Shown piece by piece: positions 1 through 6,963 of a stretch of 43,724 nucleotides of DNA. Below the pieces are notes generated by a model. That model had not been told where the DNA came from and ran no database searches. It saw only the letters and a list, made by a program, of their open reading frames with translations. This DNA comes from Candidatus Eiseniibacteriota bacterium (lineage in GTDB: Bacteria; Eisenbacteria; RBG-16-71-46; JACRLI01). The stretch covers positions 1 to 43,724 of the forward strand of contig JANXVU010000181.1 of assembly GCA_025351485.1 (NCBI GenBank), read 5' to 3'. Numbering within the stretch: position 1 is the stretch's first letter; each line of letters opens with the position of its first letter. The translations under genes and the position numbers were made by a program.

Positions 1-312
1 GGCCTGGCCCCCGGCGCCTTCGCGCGCGTGAGACTGGTGCCGGAGCGGCTCGGCGCGGTCCCGGGTGCTTCCGCCCGGCGGACTGCAGCCGGGGGCGCCG
101 TCATTTCGGTCCCAAGTGAATCCGTAGTCCGCCGGGGTGGACTTGCCGGAGTCTATGTCCTTCGGGACGGACGCGCGTGGCTGCGCTGGCTGTGCATTGG
201 CTCCGAGAGCGCCGGCCGCACGGAAGTGCTGGCGGGCCTCCAGGGCGGCGAGCAGCTCGTTCTCCACCCGGAGGATCTCTTCGACGGGTGTCCGGTCAAG
301 GTGGAGCCGTGA
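1..312 (+). CDS. RND efflux periplasmic adaptor (membrane fusion protein), 3' end only
   Basis: The reading frame is open from base 1 and ends at TGA 310-312, leaving about 103 C-terminal residues; the N-terminus lies outside the window. The visible part has the look of the end of an HlyD/AcrA-type adaptor: a beta-rich stretch ('VISVPSESVVRRGGLAGVYVL' region) followed by a membrane-proximal segment ending 'GGEQLVLHPEDLFDG'. Such adaptors link an inner-membrane RND pump to an outer-membrane channel. The strongest support is context: the next gene is an RND permease whose GTG start overlaps this stop (GTGA, 309-312), the usual adaptor-permease order. The family call from the fragment alone would be weak. 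Confidence 0.75.
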   Translation, partial: GLAPGAFARVRLVPERLGAVPGASARRTAAGGAVISVPSESVVRRGGLAGVYVLRDGRAWLRWLCIGSESAGRTEVLAGLQGGEQLVLHPEDLFDGCPVKVEP

Positions 313-3300
313 ACCGGGGAATCTCCAGCACCGGGCTCGCGGGTCGGATTGCCCGCGCGTTCCTGCACTCCCAGCTCACCCCCCTGATGATCGTAGCTTC
401 GCTGCTGGTCGGGCTCGTGGCGGCATTCACGCTGCCGCGGGAAGAAGAGCCGCAGATCAAGGTCCCCATGATCGACATCCGGCTGGCCTGGCCGGGCAGG
501 TCCGTCGAGGAGGTGGAGAGGCAACTCACCACGCCCGTCGAAAGGCGTCTCTCGCAGGTCCCGGGCCTTGAATACGTCTACTCCACCACCCGGGACGACG
601 GGGCGCTCCTGATCGCGCGCTTCGTGGTGGGCTCAAGCCCCGAGGATGCACTGGTGCGCATCCGCACCCGGCTCGACGAGGCGGCCGCCGGGTTTCCGCA
701 GGGCGCACGGGTTGAGGCGGTTTCACCCCGTTCGATCGATGATGTGCCGGTGCTGGCGCTGAACCTGTGGAGCCCGAAACGGCCGGGAATCGTCCAGGAC
801 GATCTGCGCCGGGTGGCGTCGGAATTCGCCGTGGAGCTGCGAAAAGAGCCTGGGGTGGCCCTGGTCGAGATCGTGGGCGGCCAGGACCGGGAGGTGCGCG
901 TAGCGCCCGATCCCACGCGAATGGCAGCCGCCGGCGTCACGGTGGATCGGCTCACCGCGGCGCTGGCCGGGGCGGGACTTTCCTTGCCGGCAGGCAGCGA
1001 AGGTCGCGCCGGGGTGGCAAGGGAACTGCGCGTGGAATCGCCGCTCCGCACCGCCGCCGAAATCCGCTCCCTTGCCATCCGCGCTCCCGGCCAGCGTCCA
1101 CTTCGCCTGTCCGAGTTGGCCACGGTCACCGACGGGCCGTCCGAACCGGCCAACTACGTCTTTTTCGGCGGCAAGGATGGTGCGCGCCACCCGGCCGTAA
1201 CGATCGAAGTCTCCAAACTCCCAGGCGTCAACGCGACCTCTCTGACCCACGCGCTTCATGCGCGTGCAAAAGATCTGCAGGCGCGCCTTCTGGGACGCGA
1301 CATCACCGTCACCACGACGCGCGACTACGGCGTTTCGGCGAAGCACAAGTCCGACGACCTGATGTTCCACCTGCTGCTGGCCACCCTGTCGGTGATCCTC
1401 CTGATCGCCTTCGCGCTGGGGCGCCGGGAAGCCGTGGTGGTGGCCGTGGCCATCCCGGTCACGCTGGCCCTGACGCTGTTTGTCTACCGCTTCTTCGGCT
1501 ACACCCTGAACCGGGTTACGCTCTTCGCGCTGATCTTTTCCATCGGGATCCTGGTGGACGACGCCATCGTGGTGGTGGAGAACATCGCCCGGCACTTCCA
1601 CATGGACGATGCGCGCAGCCCCGACCAGCGCGCCGTGGAGGCGGTCGACGAAGTCGGCAATCCCACCGTGCTGGCCACCTTCGCGGTGATCGCCGCCATC
1701 CTGCCACTGGCGTTCGTGGGAGGCCTCATGGGCCCGTACATGAAGCCGATTCCCGTGGGCGCGTCCGTGGCCATGCTGTTCTCCCTGGGGGTGGCTCTAA
1801 TCGTCACTCCCTGGGCCGCCCGGGCCGTCCTGAAGATCCGCGCCTCGAGCGACGGCCATGGCGAGAACGTCCCTTCCGGCCGGATGGACACGCTCTACCG
1901 CGACGTGATGCGCCGCCTGCTCACCGACCGGAAGGCCCGCGCGGGGTTCTTTGCCGTCATGCTGCTGTTCTTTGCCGGCGCCGCCAGCCTGATGGCGTTC
2001 CGGATGGTGACGGTGAAGATGCTGCCTTTCGACAACAAGAGCGAGTTCGAGGTGCTCGTGGACATGCCTCCGGGAACTCCACTGGAGGGCACGCTCGCGG
2101 TTGCCGACGAGCTCGGAGTCAGGCTGGCCGGGCTCCCCGAGGTGAAGAACTTCCAGGTGTACGCCGGGGCCGGCGCTCCCATCACCTTCAACGGCCTGGT
2201 TCGCCACTACGACATGCGCACCGAACCGCGCTTCGCCGACATCCAGGTCAATCTGGTGGATGCGGCAGACCGACGCCGCCAGAGCCACGCCATCGCGCGC
2301 GGCGTTCGTCCCGAGCTCGAGGCCAGTGCGTCCCGCCACGGTGCCCGGATCAAGGTGGTCGAGGTCCCGCCCGGCCCGCCGGTGCTCTCGACCCTGGTGG
2401 CGGAGGTCTACGGCCCGTCCCTGCAAGGCCAGCGGGCGCTGGCCCACCAGGTGTGGGGCGTCTTCAAGTCCAACCGGGGCGTGGTGGACAGCGACTTGCT
2501 CCTGGCCGAGGACGGTCCCCGCACGCGGTTGGAAGTGGACCGGGAACGGTCGGCGCTCGCCGGTATTTCGGCGGCCGAGGTGACGGATGCCGTCTCCACC
2601 CTGTACGCCGGCCGCATCGCGGGAGCGCTGAACGCCCCGGAAGAGGCCGAGCCGGTGCCGGTCCGTATCAGGCTGGCTCCCTCCGACCGCGCGGACCTGT
2701 CGGCCCTGGGCGCGCTGCGAATAGGCCCCGGCGCAGGCACTCCGATTTCCGAACTGACCGGCGCGGTCTCCGACTCCGCTCCAGCGGAGATCTACCACAA
2801 GAACGGGCACCGGGTGGTCTACGTGCTGGGTGACGTGGCCGGAAAGGTCGAGAGCCCGGTCTATGCTATCGCCGATCTCAAGCCTGGACTGGACTCCCTG
2901 GTGGCGCCCGACGGGGGCCGGGTGGACCAGTTGAATACCCACCTGCCGCTCTCGGACGAGCATTACTCGGTGAAGTGGGACGGGGAGTGGCACATCACGT
3001 ACGAGGTGTTCCGCGACATGGGCGCAGCCTTCGCGGTGGTGCTGGTGCTCATCTACATCCTGACCGTGGGCTGGTTCAAGTCTTTCTACACGCCCTTCGT
3101 GATCATGCTGCCGATCCCGCTCAGCCTGGTGGGGATCCTGCCGGCGCATGCCCTGCTGGGCGCTTTCTTTACCGCCACGTCCATGATCGGATTCATCGCC
3201 GGCGCGGGCATCAGCGTGCGGAACTCCATCATCCTGGTGGACTTCATCGAACTTCGCCGCTCCCAGGGCCACCCGCTGCTGGAGTCGGTGATCGACGCGG

Positions 3301-3527
3301 GCGCGGTGCGCTTCCGGCCCATGGTGCTCACCGCGGCCGCCGTTTGCGTGGGGGCCGGAGTTATCCTGTTCGACCCCATCTTCCAGGGGCTGGCGGTCGC
3401 CCTGATCGGGGGCGAGATCGCAGCCACCCTGCTTTCGCGAGTCACCATTCCGGTGCTCTACTACCTGCTTCAGCGCCGCGTCGAGCTTCGGGCGGCCCTT
3501 CGTGGCACGACCGCCGCGCGGCCCTGA
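309..3527 (+). CDS. RND-family efflux transporter, inner-membrane permease
   Basis: A 1072-residue protein, the normal size for AcrB/CusA-type proton-driven pumps. An N-terminal helix (about residues 20-38) is followed by the porter-domain start with 'LPREEEPQI' and 'WPGRSVEEVERQLTTPVER', typical of the family. The TM4 region contains 'GILVDDAIVVVEN', the paired-Asp proton-relay motif of HAE-type (drug/lipid) pumps rather than the D..D...E arrangement of heavy-metal CzcA/CusA pumps. The C-terminal TM bundle ('GFIAGAGISVRNSIILVDF', then 'RFRPMVLTAAA') is intact. I chose GTG 309 because it overlaps the adaptor stop by four bases and gives a normal N-terminus; the frame stays open further upstream but runs into adaptor coding sequence. 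Substrate cannot be read from sequence. Confidence 0.93.
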   Translation: MNRGISSTGLAGRIARAFLHSQLTPLMIVASLLVGLVAAFTLPREEEPQIKVPMIDIRLAWPGRSVEEVERQLTTPVERRLSQVPGLEYVYSTTRDDGALLIARFVVGSSPEDALVRIRTRLDEAAAGFPQGARVEAVSPRSIDDVPVLALNLWSPKRPGIVQDDLRRVASEFAVELRKEPGVALVEIVGGQDREVRVAPDPTRMAAAGVTVDRLTAALAGAGLSLPAGSEGRAGVARELRVESPLRTAAEIRSLAIRAPGQRPLRLSELATVTDGPSEPANYVFFGGKDGARHPAVTIEVSKLPGVNATSLTHALHARAKDLQARLLGRDITVTTTRDYGVSAKHKSDDLMFHLLLATLSVILLIAFALGRREAVVVAVAIPVTLALTLFVYRFFGYTLNRVTLFALIFSIGILVDDAIVVVENIARHFHMDDARSPDQRAVEAVDEVGNPTVLATFAVIAAILPLAFVGGLMGPYMKPIPVGASVAMLFSLGVALIVTPWAARAVLKIRASSDGHGENVPSGRMDTLYRDVMRRLLTDRKARAGFFAVMLLFFAGAASLMAFRMVTVKMLPFDNKSEFEVLVDMPPGTPLEGTLAVADELGVRLAGLPEVKNFQVYAGAGAPITFNGLVRHYDMRTEPRFADIQVNLVDAADRRRQSHAIARGVRPELEASASRHGARIKVVEVPPGPPVLSTLVAEVYGPSLQGQRALAHQVWGVFKSNRGVVDSDLLLAEDGPRTRLEVDRERSALAGISAAEVTDAVSTLYAGRIAGALNAPEEAEPVPVRIRLAPSDRADLSALGALRIGPGAGTPISELTGAVSDSAPAEIYHKNGHRVVYVLGDVAGKVESPVYAIADLKPGLDSLVAPDGGRVDQLNTHLPLSDEHYSVKWDGEWHITYEVFRDMGAAFAVVLVLIYILTVGWFKSFYTPFVIMLPIPLSLVGILPAHALLGAFFTATSMIGFIAGAGISVRNSIILVDFIELRRSQGHPLLESVIDAGAVRFRPMVLTAAAVCVGAGVILFDPIFQGLAVALIGGEIAATLLSRVTIPVLYYLLQRRVELRAALRGTTAARP

Positions 3528-3547
3528 CCGGGGCCATGGAGGAACAC

Positions 3548-3835
3548 ATGAAGATGATCCTGATCATGGCGGACGAGGGCCGGCTGGACGAGCTTCGCTC
3601 GGACCTCCGGGAGCTGGATGCATCGGGCTACAGCGTGCTGCCGATGCTGGAAGGTTCCGGCGCCACCGGGGTCCACGCCGGAGACCGGGTACATCCGGGC
3701 TCGCTGGTGATGGTGCTGGTCGTCGCTCCGGAAGGCAGTGCCCGCACACTTTTCGAATCCCTCGCGCGAAGGCGCGAGCGGTCGGGGGACAAGATCACAC
3801 GTCTGTTTCTAATGCCCGTCGAGGACAGGGCTTGA
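3548..3835 (+). CDS. Small PII-like (DUF3240/CutA-like) protein linked to RND pump
   Basis: A 95-residue protein beginning 'MKMILIMADEGRLDELRSDL' and rich in alternating beta/alpha segments. It resembles the small ferredoxin-fold PII-like proteins (DUF3240-type) often encoded next to RND cation pumps and thought to sense or regulate them. A GGAGG motif at 3539-3543 sits five bases before ATG 3548, so I prefer this start over the in-frame ATG at 3536, which overlaps that ribosome-binding site. It follows the permease by 20 bases and is surely in the same transcript. The classical PII T-loop tyrosine is not evident, so the glnB name should not be applied. Family assignment rests on size, fold pattern and neighbourhood. 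Confidence 0.7.
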   Translation: MKMILIMADEGRLDELRSDLRELDASGYSVLPMLEGSGATGVHAGDRVHPGSLVMVLVVAPEGSARTLFESLARRRERSGDKITRLFLMPVEDRA

Positions 3836-3917
3836 GGACGGCGGCATCCGCCGCGCCTGGACGCAGCGCCTTCCCCCCCGAAGGGCGGAGGGCGACAGCC
3901 ACCACGAAGGAGGAGTT

Positions 3918-4112
3918 ATGACCGTCAACGAGGGCCTGCGAGGGATCGCGGGCGTATTTATCCTGGCATCACTTGCCCTGGGACTCTGGGTGAGCCACTG
4001 GTTCTTTGCCTTCACCGCGTTCGTGGGCCTCAACCTGTTCCAGTCGGCCTTCACTCGGAGCTGCCCCATGATGTGGTTTCTGAGAAAGGCCGGGTTCAAA
4101 GCCGACGCCTGA
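3918..4112 (+). CDS. DUF2892 family small membrane protein
   Basis: A 64-residue protein with two hydrophobic helices (about residues 9-24 and 27-43) followed by 'RSCPMMWFLRKAGFKADA'. This matches the DUF2892 / YgaP-membrane-domain style: two short TM helices, then a Cys-Pro near the end. A strong ribosome-binding site (AAGGAGGAG, about 3906-3914) precedes ATG 3918. It is the last gene of the RND cluster and is followed within ten bases by a strong hairpin. DUF2892 proteins commonly sit beside efflux or sulfur-handling genes, but their function is not established. Confidence 0.8.
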   Translation: MTVNEGLRGIAGVFILASLALGLWVSHWFFAFTAFVGLNLFQSAFTRSCPMMWFLRKAGFKADA

Positions 4113-4120
4113 GAACAGCG

Positions 4121-4146
4121 ATGGCCCCGGGGAGTCCCGGGGCCAT
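4121..4146. terminator. Bidirectional hairpin between convergent genes
   Basis: A perfect 11-bp inverted repeat (ATGGCCCCGGG / CCCGGGGCCAT) with a 4-base loop GAGT. It lies between the end of the RND cluster (4112) and the stop of the convergent cytochrome gene (4182). The plus strand after it is pyrimidine-rich (TCTTTCTGCC... CTTTTCTC), consistent with intrinsic termination. Confidence 0.75.
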
Positions 4147-4181
4147 CCACTCTTTCTGCCTCCTGCCTTTTCTCCCGCCGT

Positions 4182-5702
4182 TCAGCGCACGATCACGAAC
4201 TTCGCCGCTGCCCGGCTGTCCCCCTGCTGCCAGCGCGCGAAGTAGACCCCCGGGCTGGCCTTTCCGCCATGGCCGTCGCTGCCGTCCCAGGCCGCCTGCA
4301 CGGTTCCTGGCTTGACCGCCCCCATCTCGATCAGGCGTATGGTGCGGCCCTGGGCATCGAACACCAGCAGCGTGCCCGTGCCGGCGCTCTTTGCCTGGAA
4401 CCGGATCGTGCAAGCTCCCCGGGTGGGGTTCGGGCTGATCACCATCGGGCGGGCTCCCGCGAGGATCTCCTGGCCCGGGACTCCCGTGGCCGGTAGATCG
4501 TGCGGACCGAGTCCTGCCGGAACCACGCCATGACAGGAAACGCAGTTCCCCAGCGGCGCCGCCGTGCCCTGGATGGCGATCGCGTTGGCGTTGTCGCGGT
4601 ACTCGCGGCTGGGCCACTCCGCGTGGGTACTGTTGTGGCAGCCTTCGCACATCACTCCGCCGTGCCCCCTGCTCAGCTTGTACAGCCCCCCGTTGGGCTC
4701 ACCGAAACGGGCCGTGTGGCAGCCGGCACACGAGGGCTCGTTCACCCAGGGCACCCGGCCAGTCTCGATCGTCGAGGAAACATTGGCCATGTTCCCGTGG
4801 CAGTTCTGGCAAATCAGTCCGTGCTGGTTGGCCATGACTCCCCGCAGGCACTGGGTGTGAGACCCCGGGTGGCACTTGTAGCAGCCCTCGATCCCCGGAA
4901 CTTCCTGGTCGATGAACTTGTGGGCGTCGTGCATGCGGAACGAGAAGTAGTTCGCCTCCCCGTTGCCGGTCGTGCCCAGCGCGGGGTCCGCGTGACACTT
5001 GGCGCACAGGATCGGCCGCTTGGTGGCGTCGAATCCGGTTACCTTGGGGTGGGCGTTGAGGATGGCGTTCACGCTGGAGTGGCATCCCGAACTGACGCAC
5101 GAGATCTCCACGGAGACCGGCACCACCGGATTGCTCCGGGCGAGTTCGGTTCCGGTGGTGGAATCGTGGGCGATGATCAGGGCCTGCTGGTATCCATCCT
5201 CCACCCCCGGTTGGACATCCGTAAATGGCGTGATCGGCACACCCGCGGCGACGTAGTGACCGCTCGCCGGATCCAGGGTTCCCGTGAGCCCCTTGCCCGT
5301 GAGGCCGATGTTGTCCGGAAGGGTTACACCGAACAGCGCCGGCGCGTAGGTCCAGAAATCGGTCTTACCCACCGAGTAGGTGTTTCCTGGAAACGAGTAG
5401 TTCAGGGTGGCGCCCGAGGTCACCAGGCGGGGCGGGTTCAGAACATCCCCGCGTCGGAGCAGTTGGGCGTGGATGTTGTTATACGGCGGCAGGATCGAAA
5501 AGTCGGCGTGGTACTGGTTCATGCAGTGCATGCCCAGGTCGTTCCAGGAGAGCAGCAGGTAGTCGCCGAGAGCGGTCCCCCCGGATGACGTTTGCGGAAT
5601 ACTGGCCGACAGACGGGGTGAAAGCACCGGTGCCGGCGCCCCCGCCAGGGTGCCTGCGAGTACCAGCACAGCCGTGGTCATGGTGACGATTCGCGGTTGC
5701 AT
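4182..5702 (-). CDS. Secreted heptaheme c-type cytochrome with C-terminal FlgD-like domain
   Basis: A 506-residue protein with a signal-peptide-like N-terminus (residues 1-23). ATG 5702 is chosen because GGGAGGGA lies just upstream and the signal peptide begins there; the frame is open to 5912 but the extra residues look non-coding. After a conserved-looking 'WNDLGMHCMNQYH' region (53-65) come heme motifs: one CX4CH (CVSSGCH, 202-208) and six CxxCH (CAKCH 233, CYKCH 274, CQNCH 298, CAGCH 325, CEGCH 352, CVSCH 387), seven in all. Residues about 420-506 form a FlgD-like Ig domain ('SPNPTRGA', 'GVYFARW') typical of C-terminal sorting or attachment domains in FCB-group proteins. This predicts an exported, probably surface-attached electron carrier. 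No maturation genes are nearby. Confidence 0.9.
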   Translation of the reverse strand: MQPRIVTMTTAVLVLAGTLAGAPAPVLSPRLSASIPQTSSGGTALGDYLLLSWNDLGMHCMNQYHADFSILPPYNNIHAQLLRRGDVLNPPRLVTSGATLNYSFPGNTYSVGKTDFWTYAPALFGVTLPDNIGLTGKGLTGTLDPASGHYVAAGVPITPFTDVQPGVEDGYQQALIIAHDSTTGTELARSNPVVPVSVEISCVSSGCHSSVNAILNAHPKVTGFDATKRPILCAKCHADPALGTTGNGEANYFSFRMHDAHKFIDQEVPGIEGCYKCHPGSHTQCLRGVMANQHGLICQNCHGNMANVSSTIETGRVPWVNEPSCAGCHTARFGEPNGGLYKLSRGHGGVMCEGCHNSTHAEWPSREYRDNANAIAIQGTAAPLGNCVSCHGVVPAGLGPHDLPATGVPGQEILAGARPMVISPNPTRGACTIRFQAKSAGTGTLLVFDAQGRTIRLIEMGAVKPGTVQAAWDGSDGHGGKASPGVYFARWQQGDSRAAAKFVIVR

Positions 5703-6102
5703 AGTTCCCTCCCCCAATGAGTTGAGGATGACCATGGAACTACCTTGTGAGGTCTTGGACGGCGTGGCCAGCGCCCAGGGACTTAGGAATCCCATGGATA
5801 GTGGTGTGCTCTCGGTATCCTCCCGAGTTCTGCTGAACCAAAGGTGGGCCCGTGGATGCATTTCGTACAGGGGCTGCAGGTGGATGCTACACCCGGCCCC
5901 TTGAAAGGCCAACTTCCCCTCGCCTCACCCTGGGTGCAAGATCTGGGGCCATCTCGAATCGCCGGGCAGGGGACTGTGCCAAACCTGGGGCAGGGGTGGC
6001 GCCCGGCCACGCTTGCGCCCGGATGCCTTGGGGTCCAGAATACCCGGACGACCTTCTTTTCATCGGGTCCGCGCTTAGCCCCCAAATTGGAGGCGTGCTC
6101 CC
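5703..6102. other. 400-bp divergent intergenic region
   Basis: This separates the cytochrome gene (minus) from the FNR-like regulator (plus), so it must hold both promoters. I found no convincing -35/-10 pair, FNR-type palindrome (TTGAT-N4-ATCAA) or sigma54 element in it. Apart from ribosome-binding sites at each edge (GGGAGGGA before 5702; TTGGAGG before 6103), I see nothing I can assign. Confidence 0.5.
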
Positions 6103-6807
6103 ATGATGCCGAGTTGCTCCTCCTGCCCTTCCCGGCTGGCCGGAGTCTTCCGTTCCCTCTCTCCCGCACACCTGGCGAGCCTGGAACAGGCCGCCGTGGC
6201 CCATATGTACCGGGTCCACCAGGTTGTATTCTACGAGGGAAATCCGCCGCTCGCCGTCTACTGTGTTCAGTCCGGCCAGGTCAAGCTGTACAAGGTAGGA
6301 CGCGACGATGCCGAACTCGTCACCTCCATTCCACATAGAAGCGAGCTGCTCGGGCACTGCGCCGTGCTGGCGGGGGAGCCCTACGAGGTCACCGCAGAAA
6401 CCCTGGAGCCCTCGACGATCTGTGCGATTCCCGCGCGAACCTGGCTCAAATTGCTGGCCGAGGTCCCGGGGATGGCTGCGGAGCTGCTCGGCGCGCTCGC
6501 CCGGCAGGTGCTGAGCCTGGAAGAAGAGCTGCTCAGCCGCACCCAGGAGGGCGTCCGCCAGCGCGCGGCACGGCTGGTGCTTCGGCTCTACGGGCCCGCC
6601 GGGGATGGCGAGCCGGCATCCGTGGGCTCGCACCCCGGGATGCCCCGCAGCGAGATGGCCCACATCATCGGCACTACCCCCGAGACCCTCTCCCGCACCC
6701 TGCATGAACTGGCCCGCGAGGGCGTCCTCGAACTTACCCGTGGCAAGCTCACGGTTCTGGACATCCGTGCCCTGCGAAAGGTGGTCGTGGATCACGAAGT
6801 CAGTTGA
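6103..6807 (+). CDS. Crp/Fnr-family transcriptional regulator (FNR-type DNA recognition)
   Basis: A 234-residue regulator with an N-terminal cyclic-nucleotide-binding-like beta barrel (about 15-125), a dimerisation helix (about 125-150) and a winged helix-turn-helix (about 180-215). The recognition helix carries 'TPETLSR', giving the E..SR triad (E194, S197, R198) that reads TTGAT half sites in FNR. Cysteines at 5 and 8 (CSSC) match FNR C20/C23 and C107 ('TICAIP') aligns with FNR C122 ('MVCEIP'). The equivalent of FNR C29 is missing, and C54 and C86 are extra. An Fe-S oxygen sensor is therefore possible but not proven. TTGGAGG precedes ATG 6103; ATG 6106 is an alternative. It diverges from a multiheme cytochrome gene, a sensible target. 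Confidence 0.9.
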   Translation: MMPSCSSCPSRLAGVFRSLSPAHLASLEQAAVAHMYRVHQVVFYEGNPPLAVYCVQSGQVKLYKVGRDDAELVTSIPHRSELLGHCAVLAGEPYEVTAETLEPSTICAIPARTWLKLLAEVPGMAAELLGALARQVLSLEEELLSRTQEGVRQRAARLVLRLYGPAGDGEPASVGSHPGMPRSEMAHIIGTTPETLSRTLHELAREGVLELTRGKLTVLDIRALRKVVVDHEVS

Positions 6808-6817
6808 TCCATGTCAA
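6804..6817. promoter_or_regulatory. FNR-box-like palindrome
   Basis: TTGATCCATGTCAA matches the FNR consensus TTGAT-N4-ATCAA at 9 of 10 positions. It overlaps the stop codon of the FNR-like regulator and lies about 147 bases upstream of the NHL-repeat gene. At random about one such one-mismatch site would be expected in a window this size, so position is the main support. Confidence 0.35.
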
Positions 6818-6963
6818 TCCACCGCTTGACCGGCCCGATTGCCTCGCGCCGATCCCCCTCAGTAACTTCCAGTAGAAAGTGAACAGATCATTCAGCCTAA
6901 CCTGGTGCGCGCCCGCGCCCGGGGATCCCGGGCGCTGGTCACGCTACACACTGGAGGTGTCGT

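Noticed and set aside
767-2833. A 688-codon plus-strand frame inside the RND permease
   Set aside because: It lies in a different frame of a full-length, motif-complete permease; the product is low-complexity Arg/Gly/Pro.
5703-5912. N-terminal extension of the cytochrome gene to 5912
   Set aside because: It would bury the signal peptide behind about 70 unlike residues. A good ribosome-binding site lies directly before ATG 5702.
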